Below, one piece after another: positions 10,634-21,450 of a stretch of DNA of 64,000 bases (positions are counted from its first letter, which is position 1; each line of letters begins with the position of its first letter). A program made the position numbers and the translations under genes. The notes beneath the pieces are model-generated. The model had not been told where the DNA came from and did no database searches. It saw nothing but the letters and a program-made list of their open reading frames with translations. Source of the DNA: an uncultured Burkholderiales bacterium (lineage in GTDB: Bacteria; Pseudomonadota; Gammaproteobacteria; Burkholderiales; Burkholderiaceae_C); the NCBI GenBank assembly GCA_903830725.1, contig CAIKVH010000065.1, positions 1-64,000 of the forward strand. Reading direction: 5' to 3'.

Positions 10634-10646
10634 TTCAAAATTGAAA

Positions 10647-11321
10647 ATGACATTTAATAACCAATCTTTTTTATCTATGCTTTTATCCAGGTGTTCGATT
10701 AGCTTAACGACCAAGTCCTGCTTGATTGGAATTTTAGCGCTCGGGATCTCTGGGTTCGCAAGCGCTGCTGACGAGGCGCCCGATGCATTTGTTAGAAGAC
10801 TATCCGTAGAGCTCCAAGATCTTGTTAAAAATGACCCATCCTTGAAAGCGGGAGATTTGCAAAAAACAAGTCTTGTTGTTGATACGCGTATCATGCCGCA
10901 TTTGAATTTTCAGCGCATGACGGCCTCGGCCGTCGGGCCGGCTTGGAGGACTGCGACACCAGAGCAACAAACCAAATTGGCGAATGAATTTAAAACTCTT
11001 CTTATTAGGACATACGCCGGCGCTTTATCCCAGGTTACTGACATTTCCATCAACGTGAAGCCTATGCGGGGTTCGGCGGATGACAACGAAGTGTTGGTGC
11101 GCTCTGAGTTGAAGGGCAAAGGCGAACCGATTGAGCTTGATTACAGGCTAGAGAAAACGCCGGGTAACGGTTCGGGTTGGAAAATATACAACTTAAATGT
11201 GCTTGGTGTTTGGTTGGTTGAGACTTACCGCAGTCAGTTTGCCCAAGAAATCAACGCCAAAGGAATCGATGGACTGATTGCTACCCTTGTTGAGCGTAAC
11301 AAAGCAAATTCAAAAAAGTGA
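10647..11321 (+). CDS. mlaC: Periplasmic phospholipid-binding protein MlaC
   Basis: About 224 residues from the preferred start at ATG 10647. A long N-terminal signal peptide (hydrophobic SCLIGILALGISGFASA) is followed by the Tol_Tol_Ttg2 domain: DPSLKAGDLQKTSLVVDTRIMPHLNF, then RMTASAVGPAWRTATPEQQ and the end WLVETYRSQFAQEI. MlaC shuttles lipid between MlaA and MlaD. The frame is open upstream to 10551 inside mlaA, and TTG 10641 or ATG 10617 are other possible starts; no strong ribosome binding site decides. The stop overlaps the GTG of mlaB. Confidence 0.93.
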   Translation: MTFNNQSFLSMLLSRCSISLTTKSCLIGILALGISGFASAADEAPDAFVRRLSVELQDLVKNDPSLKAGDLQKTSLVVDTRIMPHLNFQRMTASAVGPAWRTATPEQQTKLANEFKTLLIRTYAGALSQVTDISINVKPMRGSADDNEVLVRSELKGKGEPIELDYRLEKTPGNGSGWKIYNLNVLGVWLVETYRSQFAQEINAKGIDGLIATLVERNKANSKK

Positions 11322-11590
11322 CAACACTCAGACTGCCCTCCTCTCTCACGCATCTCAATGCGGACTCATGTGTGCGTGAATACCTAACGGTTATGCGTGC
11401 GGACACTGGGCCCATTACTTTAATTGATGCGAGCGAGTTGGTGCAGTTTGACTCTTCAGTGCTTGCCTTGTTGTTGACGCTTGTGAGAAACATGAAGGAG
11501 TGGAACGGAGTGCTTCAGATTTCAGGCCTGCCGGAGCGTGCAAAAACCTTGGCCTACGTTTACGGAGTTGGGGAGTTATTGCCTATCTGA
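11318..11590 (+). CDS. mlaB: STAS-domain protein MlaB
   Basis: 90 residues, the small STAS subunit that binds and stabilises the MlaF ATPase in the MlaFEDB complex. The fold is recognisable from TLIDASELVQFDSSVLALLL, where the DSS loop corresponds to the helix-capping site of STAS proteins. It starts at GTG 11318, which overlaps the mlaC stop (GTGA), so it is probably translationally coupled. It is the last gene before a 216-base gap. Confidence 0.88.
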   Translation: MTTLRLPSSLTHLNADSCVREYLTVMRADTGPITLIDASELVQFDSSVLALLLTLVRNMKEWNGVLQISGLPERAKTLAYVYGVGELLPI

Positions 11591-11806
11591 TTGAGTCATT
11601 GCGCGGTTAAGGTTTCTTACTTGAGCGCATTTCTCCTGGGCTTTAAAGAGGCTTCTTAAGTAACCATCATTACGGCCCCTATTCTTACAATTAACCATCT
11701 ACCCTTATCCCTACACATGCCCCCACCCCCCTCGTCACTAGACTTAGCATCAAAGTAGTTATCCAGTTCAACGCTTTAAATTTCCCACGCAAAATAAAAA
11801 CCAACA

Positions 11807-12712
11807 ATGCCGGCTATTTCATTTCAATCAGTCACCAAGACATTTCAAACTGCGAAGGGCGAGCTTACCGCCTTAGATAGCGTGAGCTTTGATATCGATG
11901 AGGGTGAATTTTTTGGACTACTCGGTCCTAATGGCGCTGGAAAAACGACATTGATAAGCATACTTGCGGGACTTGCCAAGGCCAGTTCGGGCTTGGTGAA
12001 AGTTAATGGTTTGGATGTTTTAACTCAATCACTTAAAACGCGCAAACTCCTTGGCATCGTTCCACAGGAGTTGGTTTTTGATCCGTTTTTTACTGTTATT
12101 GAAGCTTTGAAGTTTCAGTCAGGCTATTTTGGGATCTCAAAAAACCAGGACTGGATTGATGAGCTTCTAGTGAGTTTGGGTTTGGAGGACAAAGCCAACA
12201 GCAATATGAGACAACTCTCAGGGGGGATGAAGCGGCGGGTTTTGGTCGCCCAGGCACTGGTTCATAAGCCCCCCGTTATCGTTTTGGATGAGCCAACTGC
12301 TGGGGTGGATGTTGAATTGAGGCAAACGTTATGGCAGTTCATTGACAGATTAAACAAACAGGGACATACCGTTCTTTTAACCACCCATTACTTGGAGGAG
12401 GCGGAGGCGCTTTGTCAAAGAATTGCTATGCTTAAATCAGGTCGAGTAGTTGCACTGGATAAAACAAGTGAACTACTTAAAGCGGCGTCTAGCAATGTGC
12501 TCAGATTTAAGCTTGATTCTGAATTGCCTTTGGAGCTTAAAAAGTTGGCGCGAGTGACGGGGCGTATTGTTCAATTGCCAGCCCATAACGCTGAACAAAT
12601 AGAGGGGTATCTCTCAAGCATCAGGTTGGCGGGATTGACTGCCGAAGATGTAGAAATTCGCAAAGCAGATTTAGAGGATGTGTTTATTGAAGTCATGGGA
12701 GAGTCATCATGA
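11807..12712 (+). CDS. ABC transporter ATP-binding protein (YadG-like)
   Basis: 301 residues, cytoplasmic ATPase of an ABC-2 type exporter. Walker A is GPNGAGKTT (40-48), the signature is LSGGMKRR, and Walker B is VIVLDEPTAGVD. The C-terminal 70 residues form the extra domain common in YadG/DrrA/CcmA-type ATPases. It overlaps the permease gene by four bases (ATGA). The substrate is unknown. In related genomes this pair also lies between mlaB and ibaG-murA, so a link with the envelope is plausible but inferred from position only. Confidence 0.93.
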   Translation: MPAISFQSVTKTFQTAKGELTALDSVSFDIDEGEFFGLLGPNGAGKTTLISILAGLAKASSGLVKVNGLDVLTQSLKTRKLLGIVPQELVFDPFFTVIEALKFQSGYFGISKNQDWIDELLVSLGLEDKANSNMRQLSGGMKRRVLVAQALVHKPPVIVLDEPTAGVDVELRQTLWQFIDRLNKQGHTVLLTTHYLEEAEALCQRIAMLKSGRVVALDKTSELLKAASSNVLRFKLDSELPLELKKLARVTGRIVQLPAHNAEQIEGYLSSIRLAGLTAEDVEIRKADLEDVFIEVMGESS

Positions 12713-13464
12713 TGGGTTGGCAAGCTCTCTTTTATAAAGAAATTCTGAGATTTTGGAAGGTGAGCTTTCAAACCGTTGCCGCTCCCGTTCTGACTTCACT
12801 TTTGTATTTGCTCATTTTTGGGCACGTAATGGCTGATCGCGTTAAGGTTTACGATACAGTCAACTACGCTGCTTTTTTGGTTCCTGGACTGGTGATGATG
12901 AGCGTTTTGCAAAATGCATTTGCCAATAGTTCTTCATCCATGATCCAGAGCAAGATCATGGGCAATCTGGTATTTATATTATTGGCCCCATTGAATCATT
13001 GGAGTTGGTTTGTTGCGTATGTTGGATCCTCTATGGTTAGGGGATTGGTCGTGGGTTTAGGGGTTCTTACGGTTACTTTGTTTTTTACAGACATCAGCGC
13101 AGTAGCCCCGCTTTGGATCGTGGTGTTCGCTTTTCTCGGTGCGGCGATGCTAGGTGCATTAGGACTGATAGCGGGCTTATGGTCAGAGAAGTTTGATCAA
13201 ATGGCTGCATTTCAAAATTTCGTGATCATGCCCATGACGTTTTTGAGTGGAGTGTTTTACTCCATTCATTCGCTCCCTCCCTACTGGCAAACAGTAAGTC
13301 ATTTAAATCCATTCTTTTATATGATCGATGGATTTCGTTATGGATTTTTTGGGGTCAGTGATGTCTCGCCTTGGCTCAGTTTGGGTTTGGTGGCCGGCGC
13401 GCTAGTCCTGGTTTCAAGCGTTGCACTATCTATGCTAAAGAGTGGTTACAAAATTCGTGGTTAA
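12709..13464 (+). CDS. ABC-2 type transporter permease (YadH-like)
   Basis: 251 residues with about six hydrophobic segments and the ABC2_membrane pattern. The C-terminal part contains the typical MPMTFLSGVFYSIHSLPPYW followed by HLNPFFYMIDGFRYGFFG. It is the membrane half of the exporter with the preceding ATPase, coupled through an ATGA overlap. The transported substrate cannot be told from sequence. Confidence 0.93.
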   Translation: MMGWQALFYKEILRFWKVSFQTVAAPVLTSLLYLLIFGHVMADRVKVYDTVNYAAFLVPGLVMMSVLQNAFANSSSSMIQSKIMGNLVFILLAPLNHWSWFVAYVGSSMVRGLVVGLGVLTVTLFFTDISAVAPLWIVVFAFLGAAMLGALGLIAGLWSEKFDQMAAFQNFVIMPMTFLSGVFYSIHSLPPYWQTVSHLNPFFYMIDGFRYGFFGVSDVSPWLSLGLVAGALVLVSSVALSMLKSGYKIRG

Positions 13465-13478
13465 TTTGGAGTATCTTC

Positions 13479-13736
13479 ATGACAGGTCAAGAAGTTGAGG
13501 ACATCATCAAGGCGCAGTTGGTCTGTGATTTAATAAACATCACGGGCGACGGAAGGCACTGGTTTGGAGTCATTGTCTCTAGCAGTTTTGAGGGGTTGCG
13601 AGCTTTGCAAAGACATCAAAAGGTCTACGCCTGTTTGGGTAACAAAATGCACAACGATGAAATTCATGCGTTGTCGATGAAGACCTTCACGCCAGCAGAG
13701 TGGGCGGTGCAGGACCAAAAGCAGTTTTTAAATTAA
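13479..13736 (+). CDS. ibaG: BolA-family protein IbaG
   Basis: 85 residues from ATG 13479, which has GGAG at 13468-13471. The frame is open further upstream, but that part runs into the permease gene and has no similarity to the family. BolA fold elements seen: GDGRHWFGVIVSSSFEGLRALQRHQKVY, then MHNDEIHALSMKTFTPAEW. BolA/IbaG proteins bind Fe-S clusters together with monothiol glutaredoxins; a grxD gene lies at 50794-51111 in this window. The order mla genes, ibaG, murA is the same as in E. coli. Confidence 0.93.
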   Translation: MTGQEVEDIIKAQLVCDLINITGDGRHWFGVIVSSSFEGLRALQRHQKVYACLGNKMHNDEIHALSMKTFTPAEWAVQDQKQFLN

Positions 13737-13745
13737 ATTTATTAC

Positions 13746-15023
13746 ATGGATAAGTTACTCATTCGTGGTGGTCAAACTTTAAACGGCGAAGTCAGTATCT
13801 CTGGCGCAAAGAATGCGGCACTACCTGAGATTTGTGCTGCATTGCTGAGTGCTGAGCCTCTGACCTTGCTGAACCTGCCCTCTCTTAAAGATGTGAGCAC
13901 GATGCTAAAGTTGGTTCGCAATATGGGAGTGGTAGCCCAGATGCAAGCAGAGGGAACGTTGGTTTTGAATGCCGCCGAGATCTCAAATCCCGAGGCGCCT
14001 TACGAACTAGTGAAGACCATGCGTGCTTCAGTCTTAGCGCTTGGGCCACTTTTGGCGCGTTGTGGTCGAGCGAAGGTTTCGTTGCCCGGAGGGTGTGCGA
14101 TCGGGTCTCGCCCAGTCGATCAGCATCTAAAGGGGCTCCAGGCAATGGGTGCGCAAATCTCGGTTGAGCATGGATACATGATTGCAGGGCTTGCTTCGGG
14201 GCTTAAAAAGTTACACGGAGCTCGCATCGCAACCGATATGGTGACAGTGACGGGTACAGAGAATTTTATGATGGCGGCTGCTTTAGCAAGCGGCGAGACG
14301 CTCTTAGAGAATGCGGCGCAAGAGCCCGAAATCAGCGACTTGGCAGAACTTTTGATCGCAATGGGGGCCAAAATAGAAGGTCACGGGACGAGTCAAATTA
14401 GGATCCAAGGTGTTGAATCTCTCAAAGGCGCATCGCACAAAGTGGTTGCCGACCGAATCGAGGCAGGTACTTTTTTATGCGCTGTTGCGGCGACAGGGGG
14501 CGACGTATTTTTAAAGCACGCAAGAGCTGAGCATTTGGGTGCAGTGATCGATAAATTACGGGATGCGGGCGTGCACGTTGAGAGTGCGCCAAACGGCATA
14601 CGCGTCAAGAGCCCAGGCCCTGCGTATGAGCATCTCCAAGCGCAAACCTTTAGAACAACTGAATATCCCGGCTTTCCAACTGACATGCAGGCTCAGTTTA
14701 TGGTGCTCAACACAGTATCTAAAGGATCGAGTCACGTTACAGAGACTATTTTTGAAAACCGATTTATGCACGTGAATGAGCTTTTGCGGTTGGGCGCAAA
14801 AATTCAGATAGACGGCAAGGTGTCTATGGTTGAGGGTGTTCCTTTGCTATCAGGCGCCGCAGTAATGGCGACCGACTTGAGGGCCTCTGCAAGTTTGGTG
14901 ATCGCGGGTCTTGTCGCGAGTGGTGAAACTTTAGTGGACAGGATTTACCATCTCGACCGGGGATACGATCAAATGGAAGTTAAATTACGCAGTTTGGGTG
15001 CCGACATAGAGCGCGTTCAGTAA
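13746..15023 (+). CDS. murA: UDP-N-acetylglucosamine 1-carboxyvinyltransferase
   Basis: 425 residues. It transfers enolpyruvate from PEP to UDP-GlcNAc, the first committed step of peptidoglycan synthesis, in the cytoplasm. The catalytic cysteine that fosfomycin attacks is present as Cys117 in [13 protein letters not shown], and the N-terminal SGAKNAALP is conserved. It starts nine bases after ibaG and ends 32 bases before hisG, so it is likely co-transcribed with both sides. Confidence 0.98.
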   Translation: MDKLLIRGGQTLNGEVSISGAKNAALPEICAALLSAEPLTLLNLPSLKDVSTMLKLVRNMGVVAQMQAEGTLVLNAAEISNPEAPYELVKTMRASVLALGPLLARCGRAKVSLPGGCAIGSRPVDQHLKGLQAMGAQISVEHGYMIAGLASGLKKLHGARIATDMVTVTGTENFMMAAALASGETLLENAAQEPEISDLAELLIAMGAKIEGHGTSQIRIQGVESLKGASHKVVADRIEAGTFLCAVAATGGDVFLKHARAEHLGAVIDKLRDAGVHVESAPNGIRVKSPGPAYEHLQAQTFRTTEYPGFPTDMQAQFMVLNTVSKGSSHVTETIFENRFMHVNELLRLGAKIQIDGKVSMVEGVPLLSGAAVMATDLRASASLVIAGLVASGETLVDRIYHLDRGYDQMEVKLRSLGADIERVQ

Positions 15024-15055
15024 TCTATCGTGGTCGAATTGAGTAGAAATTTTTA

Positions 15056-15778
15056 ATGAATACAACAAATAAAACTTTAGCGAATGATTCAGTATTGGCC
15101 TCTAGTCAGTCCAGGGTTACCGCACCCATCACTTTGGCTTTGTCAAAGGGAAGGATTTTTGATGAAACGCTGCCCTTGCTAAAAGCTGCTGGTTTAGAGG
15201 TGCTTGAAAATCCCGAGCACTCTAGAAAGCTAATACTGCCCACAAATCAGCCGTTGGTTCGAGTGGTCTTAGTCAGGGCCTCAGATGTGCCGACCTATGT
15301 CGAATACGGCGGGGCTGATGTTGGCGTAACAGGACTGGATACATTAATTGAGCACGGAGGGACGGGCTTGTATCAGCCCCTTGATCTGCAAATTGCAAAA
15401 TGCAGAATGTCGGTGGCTGTCCCTGAGGGTTTTGATTACGCCGGTGCTGTAAAACAGGGTTCGCGTTTGAAAGTTGCAACCAAATACATGACTATTGCAC
15501 GAGACTTTTTTGCGCAAAAGGGAGTGCACGTTGATTTGGTGAAGCTCTACGGAAGTATGGAGTTAGCGCCCTTGACTGGCTTGGCCGATGCGATCGTAGA
15601 CTTGGTGTCAAGTGGCAACACCTTAAAGGCTAATCACTTAATCGAAGTCGAGCAGATCATGGCAATTAGTTCGCGCATGGTGATCAATCAGGCAGCTTTC
15701 AAATTAAAACAGTCATCCATTAAGTTCTTATTAGATGCTTTTGCTCAAGCAGTAAACGAGAAAGCAAAGGGTGAATGA
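15056..15778 (+). CDS. hisG: ATP phosphoribosyltransferase, short form
   Basis: First enzyme of histidine synthesis, joining ATP and PRPP. 240 residues, of which the first 25 are an extension ([17 protein letters not shown]) before the core start [18 protein letters not shown]. The PRPP-binding region is seen in [21 protein letters not shown]. There is no C-terminal regulatory domain, so this is the short HisG that works with the HisZ subunit; hisZ is not in the window. The stop overlaps hisD (ATGA). Confidence 0.97.
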   Translation: MNTTNKTLANDSVLASSQSRVTAPITLALSKGRIFDETLPLLKAAGLEVLENPEHSRKLILPTNQPLVRVVLVRASDVPTYVEYGGADVGVTGLDTLIEHGGTGLYQPLDLQIAKCRMSVAVPEGFDYAGAVKQGSRLKVATKYMTIARDFFAQKGVHVDLVKLYGSMELAPLTGLADAIVDLVSSGNTLKANHLIEVEQIMAISSRMVINQAAFKLKQSSIKFLLDAFAQAVNEKAKGE

Positions 15779-17172
15779 GTATGAAGAGCGAGAGTTTGAC
15801 CCCAGCAAAAGAGCAAATCCGAGCGCGACCATTGAGGCTAGACACTCAAAGTGGTGACTTTGAGGAGGCGTTTGTAAAAAGACTGCACTGGTCGAGTTCT
15901 ACAGATTTGGCCATTGAGGAGCGAGTTGCAAGCATTTTGTCAGATGTGCAGGCTAGAGGCGATGATGCAGTTCTAGAGTACACAAAAGCCTTTGATCATT
16001 TAGATGTCAAAAATGTCTCCGAATTAAGTATCTCCCCTGAGGCCTTAAAAGAGGCGTTTGATGCTATACAGCAAAACCAACGTGAGGCATTGATTCAAGC
16101 AGCAAGTAGAGTGCGAGCCTATCACGAGGCTCAAAAGAAAGCGAGTGGTGAGAGCTGGAGCTACACAGATGAGCAGGGCAATTTGCTCGGACAAAAAGTA
16201 ACGCCACTTGACCGGGTAGGTATTTATGTTCCAGGCGGATTGGCCGCCTACCCGTCCAGCGTTTTGATGAATGCGGTACCTGCTCACGTTGCTGGGGTGG
16301 GGGAGATCATCATGGTGGTACCCACTCCTTTTGGAGCCAGAAACCAACTGGTACTTGCTGCAGCCCACGTTGCGGGGGTAAGCAAAGTGTTTACTGTTGG
16401 CGGCGCGCAGGCTGTGGGTGCACTTGCCTATGGCACCCAAACCATTTCGGGCGTAGACAAAATAACGGGGCCAGGCAATGCCTATGTGGCCGCAGCCAAG
16501 AGGCGTGTTTTTGGCAAAGTGGGTATTGACATGATTGCTGGCCCGAGTGAAATTTTAGTTATCGCGGATGGGTCAACTTCGCCTGAGTGGGTTGCTATGG
16601 ATCTTTTCTCGCAAGCCGAGCACGATGAGCTAGCACAGAGCATACTTCTTTGTCCCGACGCCGATTACATTGATCGGGTTCAGGCAGAGATTGATCGACT
16701 ATTGCCACAAATGGAGCGGCGAGAAATAATTGCCAAATCCTTAAGCGGACGAGGTGCACTCATCAAAACGACAAGCATGGAAGAGGCGTGTGAGATCAGT
16801 AACCGTGTTGCCCCGGAGCATTTGGAGATATCAAGTCAAGATCCCCAAAAATGGGAACCCCTTCTCGTTCATGCTGGGGCGATCTTTATGGGCGCTTACA
16901 CGAGTGAATCCTTAGGGGACTATTGTGCGGGACCCAATCACGTTTTGCCCACTTCAGGCACTGCGCGTTTTAGCTCTCCCCTGGGTGTTTACGATTTTCA
17001 AAAGCGAAGCAGTTTGATTCGCGTTAGTCACGCGGGCGCTCAGCACTTGGGGGCAATTGCTTCAGTCTTGGCAAGGGGCGAGGGTTTACAAGCCCATGCA
17101 CTTGCGGCCGAGATGAGACTGGATCCGTTAGACTCAAAATCCTCTCAATCCAATAAATCTAATAAAACTTAG
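15775..17172 (+). CDS. hisD: Histidinol dehydrogenase
   Basis: 465 residues. It carries out the last two oxidations, histidinol to histidine, with NAD and zinc. Conserved segments include [33 protein letters not shown], the [19 protein letters not shown] site, [10 protein letters not shown] with the Gln and His zinc ligands, and the C-terminal [10 protein letters not shown]. The first 30 residues are an unconserved extension. It overlaps hisG by four bases and ends 11 bases before hisC. Confidence 0.98.
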   Translation: MSMKSESLTPAKEQIRARPLRLDTQSGDFEEAFVKRLHWSSSTDLAIEERVASILSDVQARGDDAVLEYTKAFDHLDVKNVSELSISPEALKEAFDAIQQNQREALIQAASRVRAYHEAQKKASGESWSYTDEQGNLLGQKVTPLDRVGIYVPGGLAAYPSSVLMNAVPAHVAGVGEIIMVVPTPFGARNQLVLAAAHVAGVSKVFTVGGAQAVGALAYGTQTISGVDKITGPGNAYVAAAKRRVFGKVGIDMIAGPSEILVIADGSTSPEWVAMDLFSQAEHDELAQSILLCPDADYIDRVQAEIDRLLPQMERREIIAKSLSGRGALIKTTSMEEACEISNRVAPEHLEISSQDPQKWEPLLVHAGAIFMGAYTSESLGDYCAGPNHVLPTSGTARFSSPLGVYDFQKRSSLIRVSHAGAQHLGAIASVLARGEGLQAHALAAEMRLDPLDSKSSQSNKSNKT

Positions 17173-17183
17173 GGATCTTTAAA

Positions 17184-18344
17184 TTGAAGAATTCCCAACC
17201 ACAACCCGTTATGTCGAAATCTGATCTACGCTTTATCCGCGAGGACATTAAGCAAATGCATGCTTATGTGGTGCAAGACGCTCAGGGTATGCTCAAGTTG
17301 GATGCGATGGAAAATCCGTTTTCGTTGCCTCCCGAGTTGGGCGCTGAGTTAGGCGCAAGACTGGCGAGTGTTGCCGTTAACCGTTACCCAGGCGCGCAGG
17401 TCGAAAAGCTTAAAACCGCTTTGGCAAACTATGCGCAATTACCTGAGGGCTACGGTTTGGTCTTGGGTAATGGTTCAGATGAGTTGATTTCATTGCTTAG
17501 CATGGCTTGCTCTCAAAGTGGGCAAGCTAGGCACAGTGTTTTAGCGCCGGAGCCTGGCTTTGTGATGTACGCTGTTAGCGCTCAATTGCAGGGACTGAAG
17601 TATGTGGGGGTTCCTTTGGCGGCTGATTTTGAGCTTGATGAGAGCGCAATGCTCAAAGCTGTGGAGGAGCACACGCCAGCTATTGTGTACCTTGCCTACC
17701 CCAACAACCCAAGCGCTAATCTTTGGAACACGGATAGCATCAGATGCATCATCGACGCTGTGAGCGCTTACGGGGGCTGGGTCGTGGTGGACGAGGCCTA
17801 TCAGCCATTCTCAAGCCACTCTTGGTTGGATCAGATTCGCGCTGAGCCCCGTGCACACCGACAAGTGCTTTTAATGCGCACGCTCTCCAAATTTGGGTTG
17901 GCTGGGGTCCGCATAGGTTATTTGATTGGGCCTAATGAAGTGATTTCACAGGTCGAAAAAATTAGACCGCCCTATAACATAAGCGTATTAAACGCTGAGT
18001 GCGCCTTGTTTGCTCTTGAGCATGCGCGTGTTTTTGCAGAGCAAGCGCGAGTGATTTGTGATCAGCGCAATAAAATCATCGAACACCTCACCCGCTTGAA
18101 CAGAGTCAAGCCCTATAAGAGTGAGGGCAATATGGTCTTGGTCCGTTTCATGGATGCCGATGCGGGAGACAATTCTTACGCTTTGAGAATTTTTGAGGGT
18201 TTAAAGGCAAAGCGTATTTTGGTCAAAAATGTTTCTAAAATGCATCCATTACTTGTCGGGTGTTTGCGCCTTACGGTTGGGACGCCCGAGGAAAACGAAC
18301 AACTCCTTGGTGCTTTAGACGAGTTATGTGAAAGTCATCTCTAA
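17184..18344 (+). CDS. hisC: Histidinol-phosphate aminotransferase
   Basis: 386 residues, PLP-dependent fold type I aminotransferase. The PLP lysine is in MRTLSKFGLAGVRIGYLIG, and the substrate and cofactor sites are visible in YPNNPSANLW and VVVDEAYQPF. The TTG at 17184 is preferred because AGGGAT lies at 17171-17176; an ATG nine codons later (17211) has no ribosome binding site. The protein opens with the family start DLRFIREDIKQMHAYVVQDA. It is followed 24 bases later by hisB. Confidence 0.96.
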   Translation: MKNSQPQPVMSKSDLRFIREDIKQMHAYVVQDAQGMLKLDAMENPFSLPPELGAELGARLASVAVNRYPGAQVEKLKTALANYAQLPEGYGLVLGNGSDELISLLSMACSQSGQARHSVLAPEPGFVMYAVSAQLQGLKYVGVPLAADFELDESAMLKAVEEHTPAIVYLAYPNNPSANLWNTDSIRCIIDAVSAYGGWVVVDEAYQPFSSHSWLDQIRAEPRAHRQVLLMRTLSKFGLAGVRIGYLIGPNEVISQVEKIRPPYNISVLNAECALFALEHARVFAEQARVICDQRNKIIEHLTRLNRVKPYKSEGNMVLVRFMDADAGDNSYALRIFEGLKAKRILVKNVSKMHPLLVGCLRLTVGTPEENEQLLGALDELCESHL

Positions 18345-18368
18345 AATTTTATAAAGTGCTTAATACCA

Positions 18369-18962
18369 ATGAAGCCAAGAACAGCAGAAGTAACGCGTAA
18401 TACTCGCGAGACCCAAATCAGTGTCAAACTCAATATTGACGGAACTGGGCAATCCAAGTTGGATACTGGCATTGGATTTTTTGATCACATGCTAGATCAA
18501 ATAGCACGTCACGGCATGATCGATTTGGAGGTCGTTGCGAAAGGCGATTTGCACATCGATGGGCATCACACGGTTGAGGATGTAGGCATTACCATTGGGC
18601 AGGCCTTGGCTCAGGCTGTAGGCGACAAATCAGGCGTTCGTCGCTACGGGCACGCTTATGTTCCTTTGGATGAGGCTTTGTCGCGTGTAGTTGTGGATTT
18701 TTCTGGACGTCCTGGACTTGAGATGCATGTGCCTTTTAAGAGTGGGGCTATAGGATTATTTGATACACAACTTGCGTTTGAGTTTTTTCAAGGTTTTGTG
18801 AACCATGCCTTTGTAACCCTTCATATTGATAATTTGAGGGGAGAGAACTCACATCACCAAGCTGAGACGGTATTCAAGGCGTTTGGGCGTGCGCTCAGAA
18901 TGGCTATGGAACTGGACCCACGCAGTGCGGGCGTGATTCCTTCGACCAAGGGTGTTTTGTGA
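18369..18962 (+). CDS. hisB: Imidazoleglycerol-phosphate dehydratase
   Basis: 197 residues, the single-function form without the N-terminal phosphatase of enterobacteria. Both metal-binding repeats are present: [17 protein letters not shown] with [11 protein letters not shown], and the second [15 protein letters not shown]. It dehydrates IGP to imidazole-acetol phosphate, the step before HisC. Confidence 0.98.
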   Translation: MKPRTAEVTRNTRETQISVKLNIDGTGQSKLDTGIGFFDHMLDQIARHGMIDLEVVAKGDLHIDGHHTVEDVGITIGQALAQAVGDKSGVRRYGHAYVPLDEALSRVVVDFSGRPGLEMHVPFKSGAIGLFDTQLAFEFFQGFVNHAFVTLHIDNLRGENSHHQAETVFKAFGRALRMAMELDPRSAGVIPSTKGVL

Positions 18963-19011
18963 GATCTATGTTTTTGGTTCGTACAATTTTTGCGGACTTT
19001 GACTCCTTTTT

Positions 19012-19677
19012 ATGACAAATACAGTGGCGGTTGTTGACTACGGGATGGGCAATTTGCGCTCTGTCTCACAAGCGGTTATGAAGGCGGCCGAGGGCAGTTC
19101 TACCAAAGTTGTGATTACTTCTGACCCAGAGGTTGTATCGCGTGCTTCCCGTGTTGTATTGCCGGGGCAGGGCGCTATGAAGGACTGCATGCAGGAGTTA
19201 GAGCACGCTGGACTGAGGGAAGCTGTTTTGAATGCGGCGCATAACAAACCTTTGTTTGGTGTTTGTGTGGGTATGCAAATGCTTTTAGATCATAGTGAGG
19301 AAGGTGATGCGGTTTCCAATAACGGGACCCATTGCTTAGGTTTGATACCTGGGCGAGTGGTTAAGTTCAACTTAGCAGGACAACTCCAGCCAGATGGGAG
19401 TCGTTTTAAAGTGCCGCAAATGGGCTGGAACCAAGTGATTCAAAGCTCCTCGCATCCCCTGTGGGCTGGGGTGGCGCAAAACAGCTACTTTTATTTTGTG
19501 CACAGTTTTTACGCTCGTCCGTCGGATGTACGCTACACTGCGGGGGAAACTATATACGGACACCGCTTTACTTCTGTCATTGCCAGTGATAATATTTTTG
19601 CAACACAGTTCCATCCCGAAAAAAGTGCTGATATGGGATTAACGCTTTATCGCAACTTCTTGTCCTGGAAGCCCTAA
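19012..19677 (+). CDS. hisH: Imidazole glycerol phosphate synthase, glutamine amidotransferase subunit
   Basis: 221 residues, class I glutamine amidotransferase. The nucleophile is the Cys of [17 protein letters not shown], and the catalytic His and Glu are in [12 protein letters not shown]. It feeds ammonia from glutamine to HisF, encoded downstream after hisA. The start at ATG 19012 gives the standard [14 protein letters not shown] opening. Confidence 0.97.
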   Translation: MTNTVAVVDYGMGNLRSVSQAVMKAAEGSSTKVVITSDPEVVSRASRVVLPGQGAMKDCMQELEHAGLREAVLNAAHNKPLFGVCVGMQMLLDHSEEGDAVSNNGTHCLGLIPGRVVKFNLAGQLQPDGSRFKVPQMGWNQVIQSSSHPLWAGVAQNSYFYFVHSFYARPSDVRYTAGETIYGHRFTSVIASDNIFATQFHPEKSADMGLTLYRNFLSWKP

Positions 19678-19728
19678 TTTTTTTCTTAATTATTCCTCAG
19701 TGTTACGAGCTAGCCCCTCTATACGATC

Positions 19729-20469
19729 ATGATTCTTATTCCTGCCATAGACTTAAAAGACGGTCAGTGTGTTCGCCTTAAACAAGGAGATATGGAGCAG
19801 TCCACCGTGTTTGGTGAAGATCCTGTTGCAATGGCTCTGAAGTGGTTAGACCAAGGAGCAAGAAGGTTGCATTTGGTTGATCTAAACGGGGCTTTTGCAG
19901 GGAAGCCTCAAAACTTCAATGCTATTAAATCTATATTAAAAGAGGTTGGCGACGAAATTCCCGTGCAACTCGGGGGAGGTATTCGTGATTTAGATACGAT
20001 TGAGAAGTACGTAGATGCTGGTATTCGTTACATCATTATCGGCACTGCGGCAGTGAAGAGCCCCGGATTTTTGAAAGACGCCTGTAGCGCATTTGGTGGC
20101 CACATCATCGTTGGACTCGATGCCAAGGACGGAAAAGTTGCGACTGACGGTTGGAGCAAACTCACGGGTCATGAGGTCATAGATTTAGCTAAAAAGTTTG
20201 AAGACTACGGCGTGGAATCTATTATTTATACGGACATTGGGCGGGACGGTATGTTGTCTGGGATCAATGTGGAGGCCACCGTCAAGTTGGCGCAGGCCTT
20301 AACTATTCCTGTAATTGCCTCCGGGGGGCTCTCAGGAATGTCTGACATCGAAAGCCTTTGTGCTTTAGCAGATGAGGGGATTGAAGGGGTTATTTGTGGG
20401 CGCGCTATTTATAGCGGCGATTTGGATTTTGAGAAAGCACAGGCCCGTGCGGATGAGTTAACGCTTTAA
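19729..20469 (+). CDS. hisA: ProFAR isomerase (HisA)
   Basis: 246 residues, half-barrel-repeat TIM barrel. The opening [20 protein letters not shown] and the phosphate-binding GGGIRD and [11 protein letters not shown] segments identify it; Asp8 and the later [10 protein letters not shown] aspartate are the expected acid-base pair. It isomerises ProFAR to PRFAR, the HisF/HisH substrate. It lies between hisH and hisF. Confidence 0.97.
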   Translation: MILIPAIDLKDGQCVRLKQGDMEQSTVFGEDPVAMALKWLDQGARRLHLVDLNGAFAGKPQNFNAIKSILKEVGDEIPVQLGGGIRDLDTIEKYVDAGIRYIIIGTAAVKSPGFLKDACSAFGGHIIVGLDAKDGKVATDGWSKLTGHEVIDLAKKFEDYGVESIIYTDIGRDGMLSGINVEATVKLAQALTIPVIASGGLSGMSDIESLCALADEGIEGVICGRAIYSGDLDFEKAQARADELTL

Positions 20470-20535
20470 CGCTTCATCGCTCTAACCCCATACTTTTGAT
20501 GATGTCTATGACTCATCAGTTCATTCTACTTTTTA

Positions 20536-21354
20536 ATGATTCCCCCTAAAAACATGCTTGCTAAAAGAATAATCCCTTGCTTGGACGTAACTGGCGGGAG
20601 AGTTGTCAAGGGCGTTAACTTTGTGAACCTCAGAGATGCGGGGGATCCTGTTGAAATCGCCGCTCGCTACAACGATCAAGGCGCAGATGAATTAACTTTC
20701 CTAGACATTACTGCGACCAGTGATGAACGAGATTTAATCTTGCACATCATAGAGGCCGTAGCGTCTCAGGTATTTATACCTCTTACGGTTGGCGGCGGAG
20801 TGAGAACCGTGGAGGACGTTCGCAGGCTCCTCAATGCGGGTGCAGATAAAACCAGTTTCAACTCTGCAGCGATCGCGAACCCTTTGATCATTAAAGAAGT
20901 CTCAGGCCGGTACGGCTCTCAGTGCATTGTTGTAGCAATAGATGCAAAACGACGTACCCCAGCGGACGAGGCTCGTTTGGGTTTAGATGCAAAACCAATG
21001 GGTCCAGGTTGGGATGTATATAGCCACGGAGGCAGAAAAAATGTGGGTTTAGACGCTATCCAATGGGCTGTCAAAATGAGTGAGTTCGGGGCTGGTGAAA
21101 TTCTTTTAACCAGCATGGACCAAGACGGAACTAAATCCGGGTTTGATTTGGGGCTCACCCGAGCAGTGGCGGATGCGGTGAGTGTCCCAGTAATAGCCTC
21201 TGGGGGCGTTGGAACGCTGGAGCATTTGTGTGATGGAATTACTCTTGGCGGAGCAGATGCGGTGCTAGCGGCGAGTATTTTTCACTACGGGGAGTTCACC
21301 GTTGCACAAGCTAAAAAGTGCATGGCCGATAGGGGCATACCGGTTCGCCTTTAA
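20536..21354 (+). CDS. hisF: Imidazole glycerol phosphate synthase, cyclase subunit
   Basis: TIM-barrel cyclase that, with HisH, makes IGP and AICAR from PRFAR. The core begins [19 protein letters not shown], with catalytic Asp in that segment and a second Asp in [14 protein letters not shown]; phosphate sites are GGGVRT and ASGGVG. From ATG 20536 it has 272 residues, six more than from the internal ATG at 20554, which is the usual family start. Neither has a clear ribosome binding site, so the start is undecided. Confidence 0.97.
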   Translation: MIPPKNMLAKRIIPCLDVTGGRVVKGVNFVNLRDAGDPVEIAARYNDQGADELTFLDITATSDERDLILHIIEAVASQVFIPLTVGGGVRTVEDVRRLLNAGADKTSFNSAAIANPLIIKEVSGRYGSQCIVVAIDAKRRTPADEARLGLDAKPMGPGWDVYSHGGRKNVGLDAIQWAVKMSEFGAGEILLTSMDQDGTKSGFDLGLTRAVADAVSVPVIASGGVGTLEHLCDGITLGGADAVLAASIFHYGEFTVAQAKKCMADRGIPVRL

Positions 21355-21450
21355 TCACTGTGGTTCTGATAACGCACTTTCTCATAAAAGTTTAGTGGAT
21401 CCGGTGAGCTACTTTTGCACGTGACCAAGCTTTTAGAGCACAATTAAGCC

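Noticed and set aside
11591-11806. Possible regulatory RNA between mlaB and the ABC exporter genes
   Set aside because: The region is pyrimidine-rich on this strand but I found no stable stem and no promoter with both boxes.
21415-21444. Promoter in front of hisI
   Set aside because: TTGCAC and CACAAT are poor matches and the start would fall on the start codon itself; mentioned in the hisI entry only.
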